Below, piece after piece: positions 11,858 through 23,312 of a stretch of DNA of 64,000 bases. The position numbers were made by a program, and so were the translations under genes. How positions within the stretch are numbered: position 1 is the first letter of the stretch; the number at the start of each line of letters is the position of its first letter. Under the pieces are notes generated by a model. The model saw nothing but the letters and a program-made list of their open reading frames with translations. It ran no database searches and had not been told where the DNA came from. The stretch comes from Halichoerus grypus (lineage: Eukaryota; Chordata; Mammalia; Carnivora; Phocidae): NCBI RefSeq assembly GCF_964656455.1, contig NC_135712.1, positions 68,453,239 through 68,517,238 on the forward strand, written 5' to 3'.

Positions 11858-12021
11858 TGAACTTCCATGTAGATGTAGGTCATTAGCTGAACAAAGAATC
11901 AGTGTAGTTCGATAGGTTCCATGTCGAATCATACTGGTAATTGGATTTCTCATGGCTACAGGGTAAGTTCTGTGAGGGCAAGTACTCTTACATGCTTTCT
12001 CACTGTTGTATCTCTACTGCC
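11858..12021 (+). repeat. Left arm of a 164-bp near-perfect inverted repeat
   Basis: The reverse complement of this segment matches 12688-12851 over 164 nt with 4 mismatches by my reading and no gaps. The arm includes ATGTCGAATCATACTGGTAA and an L2-like 3' stretch (TCTGTGAGGGCAAGTACTCT). The transcript could form a long stem with a 666-nt loop. Confidence 0.93.
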
Positions 12022-12687
12022 TATATGAGTGCCAGACACAGAGTAAGCACTGCAAGTACAATTGCATAATGGAGAGCATTAGTGTGCAGAAATACAGAGA
12101 GAAATATTCTACATCTGTAATCCACCCAGACTGGTAGGCAAATACTTGCATTGCACCACCAGGGAGTAGGAAGGAGTTCTACAGTATAATGTCATACTTG
12201 GCACAAACAAGGAGCATGCTGCTTGAGTTGCATCCAGATAATGCAAGAGTAGAAGGTTTGGTGCATGATCGTATAGACAAAGTTAAAATCTAGGTTTGAA
12301 GGCCAGGATTGATAGAGAAAGCAATAGAAAATTTAGCAAAGAAACTGCAAGGTCATAATCAAAGGAACAAAGGGAAACCCAGGTGCACAGCCAGGTGTGG
12401 GAAACTTCCATGAGGTTGGTCACTGACAATTCATAGGATTCTGATAAATGCCAACTCCTTTCTCAACAGTTTTTATTGCATTACCCACCCATGAGTTTTT
12501 AAATGTATCACTTGACTTTTGGAGCTCTATAGAGCATTTTTAGTTAAGAATGGCAAATGGGACGATTAAAAAAGGAAAAACACCAAGAGCCACGAGCAAT
12601 AGAGGAGACTAAACCCAACAGAACACATGTCCAAGAAAAATGAAACAGTTGCTCTGAGAAGTCAATTTGGAAAATGTCAGTAAAAAT
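12022..12687. other. Spacer between the inverted-repeat arms
   Basis: 666 nt, mostly unassigned. Its left end (TATATGAGTGCCAGACACAGAGTAAGCACTGC) continues the L2-like 3' sequence of the left arm, so the left arm is probably the source copy. No transposase remnant or LTR is seen. Confidence 0.7.
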
Positions 12688-12851
12688 GGCAGTAGAGATA
12701 CAACAGTGAGAAAGCAGGTAAGAGTACTTGCCCTCACAGAACTTACCCTGTAGCAATGACAAATCCAATTACCAGTATGATTCGACATGGAACCTATCGA
12801 ACTACACTGATTCTTTGTTCAGCTAATGACCCACATCTACATGGAAGTTCA
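12688..12851 (-). repeat. Right arm of the 164-bp inverted repeat
   Basis: Reverse-complement partner of 11858-12021, about 98% identical. Homology stops abruptly after CATGGAAGTTCA on the outer side and at GGCAGTAG on the inner side. No target-site duplication is evident, which fits a local inverted duplication better than transposition. Confidence 0.93.
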
Positions 12852-14042
12852 GTTCTTCACTGAGTTGGTCGCCAATGAGGACTAAAGTTCTAAATATAGG
12901 GCTGTAAGGTTCTTGATAAAGTTCTAAAAATAGGGTTCTCCTCTCTGCTCTGCCCCACCCCCCATGCCCATGACTCTTATTAAGCATTCCTAAAACTCCA
13001 GGAAATGAAAATGTGAGAATTGATGCATCTGTTGTGAGTCAGCCCAAGAGATGGTCAACAGTGGGATGTGATGCCAATTCCCTCATCAAGTGAAGGCGGC
13101 CTTCAGCTTGATTTTATTGATTTTTAAGACTGTTTCAAAAGTACACACAAGGAATATAAAATGTGGTCCTTAACTAGAATAATTATATAGTCCAATTGTG
13201 TCAGAAAATATAAATACTCAACAAAATTCACACTGTGTATGATGAATACTTATTGCATTAGCCTGAGGGATCCAAAAACTAGAAGGATCTGTCCTCCCTC
13301 TATATCCTTATTCAACACCAAGAATGAGTCATAGCATGTAATGGCAGTAATCTTCAGGTTGTTTTAAAAAGCTAATAATAGAACTAATGATAATCATCAT
13401 GGTAGTAGTAGTAACAACAATAATAAAAGCCAGTAGGTCTGCACAAATTGCATTCAATTTGTACATGTCCATATTTGTCTCAGAATGGCCCCATTGCAAC
13501 TCTCTCTGTTCCTTAACTTTATCTTTCCTACCATTCTCTCAGTGTTCCTGGAGTCCTACCAATATCCATCGCTAAGACAGTACCATTTCTTGCTAACACT
13601 GTATGTTCAGAATGGGGTGGCAAGGGGGTCTGTCATCATAGAGGAATTGGGCTCTGGCTGATAGGCCAGCTTCTAAAGTTGCCAATTACCATCCCAGACA
13701 GAAAGAGAATTCTTAAGGATCTTAACCCACAACTAAATGATCCAGGGTGGAAATGACTCAGCATCAATGGCCAGAATTAGTCATGTGGCCCTGCAAAACC
13801 ATCAGGAGCCAGGAAAAACAGCTGAGCTATATGTCCAGAAGGCAGAGGGCTAAAAATATTTGGAGAACATCAGAATGACTACATTATCAGTTAACATCAA
13901 GTCATATTTGCAAATAATTTACATTTTGGCTCTTAACTCAATATTTAGATTTTGGCTCTAACTCAGAGTCTCAAATTTTGGGTCTGCTCAGCAGATGGGT
14001 GTGTGTATGAGAGTGAGAGAGAGAGAGAGTTTCAAATGTATG
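12852..14042 (+). other. KALRN: Unassigned intronic sequence
   Basis: A/T-rich, with a TAATAATAG/GTAGTAGTAAC simple patch near 13372-13425 and a short (GA)n at 14013-14029. No exon or named repeat recognised. Confidence 0.5.
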
Positions 14043-16382
14043 CAGCCCTACCTTGAAGATACTGCAGGTTTTCCAGACCACTGCAAAATAAAGCAAATAT
14101 GGCAAGAAAGCGAGTCAGATGAACTTTTTTGTTTCCCAGTGCATATAAAAGTTGCGTTTACACTATCCTGTAGTCTGTTAAGTGTGCGATAGCATTATTC
14201 CTTAAAAACATTGTATATATCTTAGTTTAAAAATACTTTATTGTTAAAAAATGGTACCCATAATCAGAACTTTCAGCAAGCTGTAATCTTTTTGCTGGTG
14301 AAGGGTCTTGCCTCGATGTTGATCAGGGTGGTGGTTGCTGAAGGTCGGGAGGCTGTGGCAATTCTTAAAACAACAGTGAGGTATGTGCATTGATGAAGTC
14401 TTCCGTTCACAAACAATTTCTCTGTAGCATGCGACGTTGTTTGATAGCATTTTATCCACAGTAGAGCTTCTTTCAAAATGGGAGTCAATCCTCTCAAACC
14501 CTGCCACTGCTTTATCAGCTAAGCCTAGGTACTATTCTGAATCCTTTGCTGTCATTTCAACAATCTTCACAACATCTTGAAGTAGTTTCCACCTCAAGAA
14601 ACCGGTTTCTTTGCTCATCCATAAAAGCAACTCTTCATCTCTTAAAATTTTATCATGAGATTGCAGCAGTTCAGTCCCATCATCAGGCTGTACTTCTAAT
14701 TCTAGTTCTCCTGTTATTTCCACCACATCTGCAGTTACTTCCTCCCCTGGAGTCTTGCACTTCACAAGTGCAAGAACCAACTTCTTCCAAACTCCTGTTA
14801 ATGTTGCTATTTTGACCTCTTTCCATGAGTCACAAATGTTCTTAATGGCAGCTAGAATGGTGAATCCTTTCCAGAAGGTTTTCAGTGTACTTTGCCCAGA
14901 TCCATCAGAGGAATCACTATCTATGGCAGTTAGAGTCTTACAAAATGTATTTCTTAAATAATAAGACTTGAAAGCTGAAATTACTTCTTGATCCATGGGC
15001 TGCAGAATGGATGTTGTGTTAGCAGGTATGAAAACAACATTAATCTTGTCCATCTCCATCAGAGCTCTTGGGTGACCAGGTGCATTGTCAATGAGCAGTA
15101 ATATTTGGAAAGGAATCTTTTTTTCTGAGTGTATGTCTCAACAGGGGGATTAAAATTTTTGGTAAATCATGTTGTAAACAGATGTGCTGTCATCCAGGCT
15201 TTGTTGTTCCATTCATAGAGCACAGGCAGAGTAGATTTAGCATAATTCTTAAGGGCCCTGGGATTTTCAGAATGGTAAATGAGCACTGACTTCAACTTCA
15301 AGTTACCAGCTGCATTAGCCCCTAACAGGAGAGGCGGCCTGTCCTTTGAAGCTTTCAAGCCAGGCACTGACTTCTCCTCTCTAGCTATGGCATCTCTTCC
15401 AACAGAAGGTGGTTTTGTCTATACTGAAAGCCTATTGTCTAATGTAATCACCATCATGAATTACATAAGCTAGATTCTTGCTGCAGCTTCTCTATCAGCA
15501 CCTGCTGCTTCCCCTTGCCCTTTCATGTTAGAGACAGTTTCTTTCCTTAAACCTCATGAACCAACCTCTGCTAGCTTTCAGCTTTTCTTCTGCAATTGCC
15601 TCACCTCTCTCAGCCTTCCTAGAATTGAAGAGAGTTAGGGTCCTACTCCGGATTAGGCTTTGGCTTAAGGGAATGTTGTGTCTGGTTTGATCTTCTATCC
15701 AGACCACTGAAACTTTCTCCAAATCAGCAATAAGGCTGTTTCACTTTCTTACCATTTTTGTGTTCACCAGAATAGCACTTTTAATTTCCTTCAAGAACTC
15801 TTCTTTTGCATTCACAACTTGGCTAACTGTTTGGTGCAAGAGTCCTAGTTTTGGCCTATCTTGGTTTTTCAACATGCCTTCTTCACGAAGCTTAATTATT
15901 TCTAGCTTTTGATTTAAAGTAAGAGGCACACAGACTCTTTCTTTCACTTGAACACTTAGAGGCCTTTGTAGGGTTATTAGTTGGCCCGATTTCAATATTG
16001 CTGTGTCTCAGGGAATAGGGAGGCCCAAGGAGAAGGGGAGATATGGGGGGATAGCCCATCAATGGAGCAGTCAGAACACACCACATTTATTGATTAAGTT
16101 TGCTTAATTTTACATGGATGCAGTTCATGGCAAACAATTACCATAGTAACATCAAAGATTGCTGATTACAGATCACCATAACAAATATAATAATAATGAA
16201 AAAGTTTGAAATACTGTGAGAATTACCAAAATGTGACATAGAAACACAAAGTAAGCAAATGCTGTTGGAAAATGGTACCAGTAGACTTGCTCAGTGTAGG
16301 GTTTCCACAAACTTTCAATTTATAAAAGCACAGTCCATGCAAAGCAGAATAAAGCAAAGCATAGTAAAACAAGGTATGCTTG
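14043..16382 (-). mobile_element. Tigger1 DNA transposon (pogo/Tc1-mariner), nearly full length, inactive
   Basis: Both ends resemble the Tigger1 terminal inverted repeat: CAGCCCTACCTTG at the left and the complement AACAAGGTATGCTTG at the right, the latter followed by TA. The interior runs in the usual order on the minus strand: 5' untranslated part (about 16382-15996), DNA-binding region (15995-15528), catalytic region (15367-14532) and 3' part with AATACTTTATTG. At about 2.34 kb it is close to the usual Tigger1 length. Many stops and frameshifts break the transposase, as expected for a family that stopped moving in early mammals. Confidence 0.92.
14532..15995 (-). pseudogene. Tigger1 transposase remnant
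   Basis: Fragments in successive frames on the minus strand rebuild the family order only piecewise. 15741-15995 carries a pipsqueak/CENP-B-like N-terminal helix-turn-helix ([17 protein letters not shown]). 15528-15722 carries the CENPB-type segment ([29 protein letters not shown]). 15167-15367 carries part of the DDE core ([14 protein letters not shown]). 14532-15059 carries the third catalytic Asp region (ANTTSILQPMDQEVISAFK) and an acidic tail. Separate frames and stops show it cannot encode a working enzyme. Confidence 0.9.
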
Positions 16383-17754
16383 TACATTGAAATAATGTTA
16401 TTCATGTAAACTAATTGTTTGTTGTCTGTTACTCCCACTGCCTAACTTCCACTAGGCTTTGTCCATGACTATCAGCCCCTATATGTATTAATGTTAATGT
16501 ATAGTCAGAGTATAGAGATGAGAAGTCTTCTTGTTCTTCTTGAAACTTTTTCCAGACTTAGGGAACAAATTTTTGAGGGTACAATGTCCTGATCAGTCTA
16601 GAGGGCCATGAGCCCTTCTATATCTTAGGGCTTAATTTATTATATTATATATTAGCCTGTAGAGTTCTCTATTGGCATCTGGCTTTGGATTCTACACAGT
16701 AGGGTGTTACAAAGGAGGAATGTGAATTTATTGAATCCCCTATGGAAGAGTCACTAACTAATGTTTGAAAGGATGTTCTACCCAAGTGTAAGGACATGAC
16801 ATATGTGCCACAGTGCTCCTATTATAAGTTGTGTTATAAGATTGCATGACTTTATTCTAGAAATCTTGTGGTCACCCCAACATTAAGTAGTTTATGGTAT
16901 CACTGGTAAGCCAGGACAAGCTCTACTATAAACCACATCCAAATTGTCTGCAAACATGGAGTATTGGATACAAGCAGACCTGAGCAAGAAAATACAGTGC
17001 TGCTGTGAGATGGAAAGAACCCTAGGTTGGAGTCAAGAAGTTTGGTTTGGGTCCTAATTTTGCTGTTAAGCAGCTATATGAGCTTTGAAAAACATTTTAG
17101 CCAAATCATCTATCTTCTGAAAACTTCAGTTTTGTCATTTGTAAAACTGGAAAATAATAGGAAGTTACCTCTAAATTTCATTCATGCTTAAACATTATGT
17201 TTTTCTATTACTGACTTAATTATTAACCAGAAGTCCATGACTTTTAGTTAGAAAAATCAACAAGCAAACATCCTAAGTAATGTAGACTTGGGTAAATGAC
17301 AGTTATATATAAAGGACAACCTAATTTTATATATAGTTGTCATCTGCACTGATAAAAGAGATATAGTACTATAAAGCAATAATGTTTAAAAAAATGTTTA
17401 GTTTTGAAATATAGGCAAAGAGGTTGTCAGAAATTAACATATATGCTCTGTTTTCTCATTTATTTATCAATTCATTTCAAAATATATTGATTTTCTACCT
17501 TGTAAACAGCTGAGCTAAATGAGCAGAGAGGGGCGAGGAAATTGAGGACATTGGTAAGAGCATTCCTGAAATAATGGATCATGAAAACCAAGCTGCATGA
17601 GAAGGAAAGTGATGAAGGAAGAGTATTAGTGGATTGGGAGAAAGTAGAGGGCTCCATGAACTAGAGGTCCCAATAGGGTTAAAGAAAAATCATAGTAAGA
17701 GTAATTAAATAAGCATGTTGGAAGGAGAATAAGTTGCATTCAGGAAGGAAGATG
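16383..17754 (+). other. KALRN: Unassigned A/T-rich intron with a MIR
   Basis: Apart from a MIR at about 16995-17175 no feature is recognised. Contains ATATATAAAGG/TTTTATATATAG near 17305-17335. Confidence 0.5.
16995..17175 (+). repeat. MIR SINE
   Basis: GGTTGGAGTCAAGAAGTTTG, CAGCTATATGAGCTTTG and CTTCAGTTTTGTCATTTGTA follow in sense MIR order. Confidence 0.65.
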
Positions 17755-18095
17755 TGAGACTCCTGCTTCTGACCAAGATAGAGAAGCAAGGACTAGATAT
17801 ACACTCTCTGCCCAAAACAACCAGAAAACCAGGTAAAATATAAGAAACAACAATTTTCAAGACACTGGACGTCAGACAACAAAGAACAGACTAATCACTG
17901 AGAGATAGGAAACAAACAGAGTGAGCCCTATGAATACCCTAGCTTGCTGCCCTGAGTTTCCAGGTTTAGTGCAGGGTGTCTCTTGAGTTAAAAGACAGAG
18001 CTGAAAGTCCAGTGAGACCAAGGCAGCCAGACTTCATGGAACAGAAGAATGGAGAGAAGAAAGCTGCACAGAAAGAGAACTCTGGAGATCTTCAG

Positions 18096-18177
18096 AGGGC
18101 CCCTCGAGTATTCATCAAAGTATTGATCAGCATATGAGGGCCCCTCGAGTATTCATCAAAGTATTGATCAGCATATG
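18096..18177. repeat. Perfect 41-bp tandem duplication
   Basis: The unit starting AGGGCCCCTCGAGTATTC occurs at 18096-18136 and again, identically, at 18137-18177. The zero divergence inside an old LINE implies a recent slippage or duplication (or an assembly join). Confidence 0.97.
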
Positions 18178-18890
18178 AGGAAACTTGCCCAGGATGGGGA
18201 AGAATTAACCTGAAATAGAGTAAAGGGTACCCAATGCCCACAAAGGGCCTGGAATAGTGCCTGTTCCCACCAGCCAGACTAGAACATCTGAAATTCACAG
18301 GGCATCAGGTAGAGTACTGAGAAGGGTCTTACCTTCATACTGAGGAATAGTAAGCCCTCAACAAACTAGGCTCTGGTTCAGCCTAACAAGTCTTAAAAGG
18401 ATCAGTCTGTCAAAGTAACTTACCAGCATGTCAAGACAAAGCTTATGAATAGGTAGGGATATAAAATAGTAGGAATACAAAAATATTGAGCATCCAATAA
18501 GGTAAAATCCACAATGTCTGGCATCTAATCCAAAATTACCAGGCATGCAAAGAAACAGGAAAATATGACCCATAATGGGGGGAAGGGGGATTAATTGAAA
18601 CTTAGCCAGAATTGACACAGATGTTCAAATTAGCAGAGATAGACCTAAAAACAGTTATTATTTAAAGTATTCCATACATTCAAATTAAGTAGAGACATGG
18701 AAAACATAAAGAAAAATCCATGTTTGAACTTCTAGGTGAAAACTACAGTGGCTGAGGTGAAAAATAGCAGGATGGGATTAACAGTAGATTAGACACTGCA
18801 GGAGAGAACTTAAGTGTACTTGAAAGCACAATAATAGAAACTATCCAAAATGAGACACATGGAAAAAAATAATTTTTTAAAAAGAGCAAA

Positions 18891-19078
18891 GTGTCTGGTG
18901 GCTCAGTTGGTTAAACGTCTGCCTTCAGCTCAGGTCCTGATCTCAGGGTCCTGGGATTGAGCTCCACGTTGGGCTCCCTGCTCAGTGGGGAGCCTGTTTC
19001 TCCCTCTCATCCCTGGCTTATGCTCTCTGTCACTATCTCTGTCGCTTAAATAAATAAATAAAATCATTTTTTAAAAAG
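18891..19078 (+). mobile_element. CAN-SINE, older copy
   Basis: tRNA-derived head (GTGGCTCAGTTGGTTAAACG), CTCAGGTCCTGATCTCAGGG core, CT-rich tail and AAATAAATAAATAAAATC. Flanks AAAAGAGCAAAGTG (18880) and AAAAGCAGCAAAGTG (19075) are a probable target-site duplication. Confidence 0.88.
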
Positions 19079-21459
19079 CAGCAAAGTGTAAGTGAACTGT
19101 GGAACAACTAAGCCACCTAATATTCATATAATTGGAGTTTCCCATAGGGGAAGAGGGACAGAAAAATATTTAACATAATAATGGCTGAAAATTTTTCAAA
19201 TTTGATAAAGTCTATAAACCATAGATCCAGGAATCCCTATAAACCTCAGGCACAAGAACTATGAAGAAAACTATACCAAGATCTATCATAATCAAATTGC
19301 TCAAAACCAGTGATAAAAGAGAAAATCCTGAAAGCAACCAGAGAAAAACAAATATGCTATATACAGAGGCACAAGTATGTGGATGAGGCGTATTTCTCAT
19401 TGAAAACAAGGCAAGCAAGAAGACAGTGGAGCCCCTGAATGGAGTACTGAAAGTAAAAAGAAAACTGTCAGTCTAGAATTCTATACCCAGTGAAAATACC
19501 TCTCAAAAATGAAGACAAAAATGAAGATTTTTTTTCTGACATACAAAAGCTGAGGAAAAAATTCTTTGCCAGCAGATCCACACTACAGAAAATGTTAAGG
19601 GGAGACCCTTACATAGAAGGAAATGATACCAAAAGGGAAATATGGATCCACACAAAGAAATGAAAAGCACTAAAAATAGCAAATGCCGTGGTAAAGAAAC
19701 AAGATTTATACATAAAGTGCAGTATGAAAGAGACAAAGTGGTAAAAGAAGAATACTATATATAAAACAGAAACAAGTGACTTTAAGACAAGAATTCACAC
19801 AGACGAAGAGAGAATTACCAATTTGGAAAACAGAAGTGAAGAAATCTCTTAGAGCACAGCCAGATAAAAGAGATGGGATGAAAAATAATTTCAATAAGAA
19901 TTCTGGGATAAAGTGAGGAGGACAGCAAGAAAACATTTTTCAAATAGAAAATGACCAAGAATTTTCCAGAAATTAGGAAATATAGAAACACTGTAGGGAA
20001 ACTAGGGAAAATCAAGAATAATAACAAATCTTAACAGCAAGAGAGAGAAAGAACCAGTTACCCAAAGGAACAACAATCAGTTTGATAGCAGGCTTCTCAT
20101 CCACTACAACAGAGACTAAGAAGACACTGTAAGAGCATCAATGTTCCAATAGAAAATCCTATGACCTAGAATTCTATGCCCAGCAAAATTACAATTTAAG
20201 AAGGTGAAGGTGAGATAAGGATATTTATTTTCAGATGTACAAGAACTCAGAGATTTTTACTGCTCACAAAGTTCTTGCTTTTTTGCAAAAAGAAAAATGA
20301 ACCCAGAAGGGAGGGATTAAATGCAAAAAAATATTGTAAGTTAAAGAAACATTACAACATTGTGGTAAATATAATTTAATGTTGAGTGCCAATAGTAAGA
20401 ATAAAAAGAATACTAACCTCTTGAAACAAAATGGAGTGATCTGAGGGAGGGTTAAACAAGCTCAGATCCTTGTCTGACTTCAAAGCAGGATAAAAGTAGG
20501 AATTAACTTAGAGTTTGTTAGAAAAATACACATTTGTAAGGATAATGTAAGGATTGCCACCAAAAGAATAGAAATAGACTATACACTTTCAATAGTGGTA
20601 GAGGAAAGTAAGGAGAATACATTGATCTTTATCAGTCTGAGAGAAAAGAAAATAAAAGATGCAAAGAGAATTCATGGTGAATAGAAAATACAAACAAAAA
20701 AAGTCAGAAAGAAGCCCAAGTATATTGTTAAAACAATAAATGCAAATGGATTTAATATATTGATTAAAATACAAATACTTTCCAATTTAATCTTTAAAAC
20801 AAAATTCAGGTATACACTGTGTAAAACATAAAAATCTAAAACAGTGATATAGAAAATAAAGTGATGGAAAAAGATACACCAGACAAATATTCACCAATAG
20901 AAAGCTGGCATAGAGATTTTAAAGTCAGATAACTTAAGCTTTCTTGTCCTTTAAATTTTTATGATGCATGGTATGTTTATTATTCCAGCAAAGCTAATAC
21001 AGAAATTACTGCCTAGCAACTGGGATGCTGCGACACCAAAATTTTTTAAAAGAAAAAGAAGAACAACAACAAAAAACAAAATATGTGGTATTGGCTTTGG
21101 AAATGGGCTAAAGATGGAGTAAAGTATTATTGGAGGCCAGAAAAATGGACACCTACATTGTGCAGTGTTGAAACATTTGGAAAACTGTCATTTGCTGTCA
21201 TTTGGAGTACAGCTAATATATATCTAATGAATTTGAAAATTAAAATGAAGAGTCTGGGAAGTTTTGTTTAAAGGAAATAATTGAATATTTGAACAAAAGC
21301 AATAACAATGAAATGTGTGGCTTGTAACATATGTAAAGTAAACTGTACATCAATAATAGCATAAACATCAGGAAGGGAAAAATGGAAGTGTAGTATTATA
21401 AGATACTTACACTATCATGAAGTAGTATAATATCCCTTGAAGATAACTGTGATAAGTTA

Positions 21460-21520
21460 AAAATGGATCACCACATCAAAAACTAATGATGTATTGTATG
21501 GTGACTAACATAACATAAAA
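21460..21520 (+). mobile_element. Very short carnivore-type L1 3' end
   Basis: GGATCACCACATCAAAAACTAATGATGTATTG..GGTGACTAACATAACATAAAAAAAAA (split here) matches the terminal 3' UTR of carnivore L1, followed by the A tail. It is 5'-truncated to about 60 nt. Confidence 0.7.
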
Positions 21521-21602
21521 AAAAAACTCTCAAAAAAAATGTATAGTATAAATCCTAACACAATCACTAAAATAACAAAACAAAGAGTTATAACCAGTAA
21601 GC

Positions 21603-21973
21603 TGTCTTAGTCTGCTTGGGCTACCATAACAAAATAGCACAGTCCGGGTGGCTTAAACAACACATTTATTTTCTCACCGTTCTGGAGGCTAGAAGTCCAT
21701 GATCAAGTTGCTGGCAAATTTCATTTCTGATAAGGTCTCTCTTCCTGACTTGTAGATGTCTTCACATGGCCATTTCTTCTGTGTTTACACGGAGAGAGCT
21801 CTCATGTCCTTTCCACTTCTTATGAGGATATGTTCTACTAGATTAGGGACCCACCGTTAGGACCTCATCTAACCCTAATTACCTCCATAAAGGTCTTATC
21901 TCCAAATACAGTCACATTGGGATTTGGGGTTTCAACATACGAATTTGGGAGGGATAGAATTCAGCCCATAACA
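21603..21973 (-). mobile_element. MLT1-type solo LTR (ERVL-MaLR)
   Basis: On the plus strand it runs TGTCTTAGTCTGCTTGGGCT, GTTCTGGAGGCTAGAAGTCC, CTCATGTCC, TACCTCCATAAAGG, then GGTTTCAACATACGAATTTG and CCCATAACA. This is the reverse of an MLT1 LTR with its TG...CA ends. Flanks TAAGC and TGAGC fit a 5-bp target-site duplication. No internal retroviral genes are present. Confidence 0.88.
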
Positions 21974-22198
21974 TGAGCCAACAAAGGACATAAAATGGAA
22001 TCATAAAACATTCTCAGGTAATCCAAAAGAAAGCAGAAAAGAAAGGAAAAGGGAACAAAACAGAAAAGAAAAATAGAAAACAAATAACAAGAAAATAGAC
22101 TCAAACCTTATCATATTCATAATCATAGTAAATTTAAATTGCCTAAACATCCCAATTAAAAGACAAAGCTTGTCATAGTGGATTAAAAACAACAAACA
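21974..22198 (+). mobile_element. Old L1 sequence resumed
   Basis: A-rich sequence with GCCTAAACATCCCAATTAAAAGACA, an L1 ORF2 5'-region motif, up to the SINE insertion at 22199. Confidence 0.55.
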
Positions 22199-22410
22199 GG
22201 GCGCCTGGGTGGCTCAGTTGGTTAAGCGACTGCCTTCGGCTCAGGTCATGATCCTGGAGTCCCGGGATCGAGTCCCACATCGGGCTCCCTGCTCAGCGGG
22301 GGGTCTGCTTCTCCCTCTGACCCTCGTCCCTCTCGTGCTCTCTGTCTCTCATTCTCTCTCTCAAATAAATAAATAAAATCTTAAAAAAATAAATAAATAA
22401 ATAAATAAAT
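22199..22410 (+). mobile_element. CAN-SINE, full length
   Basis: Complete head GGCGCCTGGGTGGCTCAG, ATCGGGCTCCCTGCTCAGCG segment, CT-rich tail and (AAAT)n end. Target-site duplication AAAAACAACAAAC at 22185-22197 and 22411-22423. Confidence 0.95.
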
Positions 22411-22423
22411 AAAAACAACAAAC

Positions 22424-23312
22424 AAACAAAGAAGACTCAACTATATGCTGCCAACAAGAAATGCACTTTAAATATGAATATACAAATAGGACTTTTAAAA
22501 AAATATAACATTCTAACACTATTCCAAAAGAAATCTTGAATGGCTACATTAATATCAGCCAAAGTATATTTCACAGCAAAAAATACTACCAAGGATAAAG
22601 ATGGATATTTCACAATGATTGTCAGAAAGACCTAAAAACTCTAAACTGTAACGCATTTAATAACAAAACCTCAAAATACATGAAGCAAAAACTGATAGAA
22701 CTGCAAGGAGAAATAGACAAATCAACAATTACAGTTGCGGATTTTATTTCTTTTCTTTATTTATTTGAGAGAGAGAGCAAGCATGAGTGGGGAGGAGGGG
22801 CTGAGGGAGAGGAAGAAGCAGACTCCCTGCTGAGCAGGGAGCCCGACACGGGGCTCGATCCCAGGACCCTGAGATCCTGACCTGAGCCAAAGGCAGACGC
22901 TTAACTACCTGAGCCACCCAAGTGCCCTACAGTTGGGGATTTTCATATCCCTCTTTCAAAATTGCTAGGATAAATAGAAAATCAGTAAGTATATGGAAGA
23001 CTTGAACACAATCTACCATCTTGACCTCATTAACATTTATAGAACACTCTACCCAACAATAGCAGAATACACATCCTTTTCAAATGCTCACAAAATATTT
23101 ACCGAAAGGGACCATTTTGTGGGCCATAAAATAAGTTCCAATACATTTAAAAGGATTCACGTTGTGCAAAGTATGTTTTCTGCCACAGTAGAATTAGAAA
23201 TAACTAGCAGAAAGATCTCTGGAAATTTTCCAAGTATTTGGGAACTGAATAATACACTTCTAAATAACCCATGGGTCAAAGTAGAAACCAAAAGGGAAAT
23301 TAGTTGAATTGA
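22424..23312 (+). pseudogene. L1 ORF2 (endonuclease end) remnant, split by a SINE
   Basis: Sense sequence includes CTATATGCTGCCAACAAGAAATGC and ATTAATATCAGCCAAAGTATATTTCA. From 22993 a continuous frame of 104 codons reads LINIYRTLYPTIAEYTSFSNA..., ending in LNNTLLNNPWVKVETKREI, typical of the C-terminal part of the L1 endonuclease and the linker. An antisense SINE interrupts it at 22746-22928. Not functional. Confidence 0.8.
22746..22928 (-). mobile_element. CAN-SINE, antisense
   Basis: Reads (T)n, GAGAGAGAGAGCAAGCATGAG, GAGCAGGGAGCCCGACACGG, CTTAACTACCTGAGCCACCC. Target-site duplication ACAGTTGCGGATTTT (22731-22745) and ACAGTTGGGGATTTT (22929-22943). Confidence 0.95.

Larger units (their letters stand above)
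17755..21459 (+). mobile_element. Old L1 / HAL1-like LINE composite
   Basis: A-rich sense-strand sequence with L1-family landmarks: GGCAGCCAGACTTCATGGAACAGA, AAAGAAAAATCCATGTTTGAAC, ATCAAATTGCTCAAAACCAG, GAATTCTATACCCAGTGAAAATA and a second GAATTCTATGCCCAGCAAAATT at 20172. Two copies of the latter motif suggest either a repeated internal segment or two fragments. No reading frame is intact. A CAN-SINE is inserted at 18891. Subfamily uncertain (L1M or HAL1). Confidence 0.65.
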
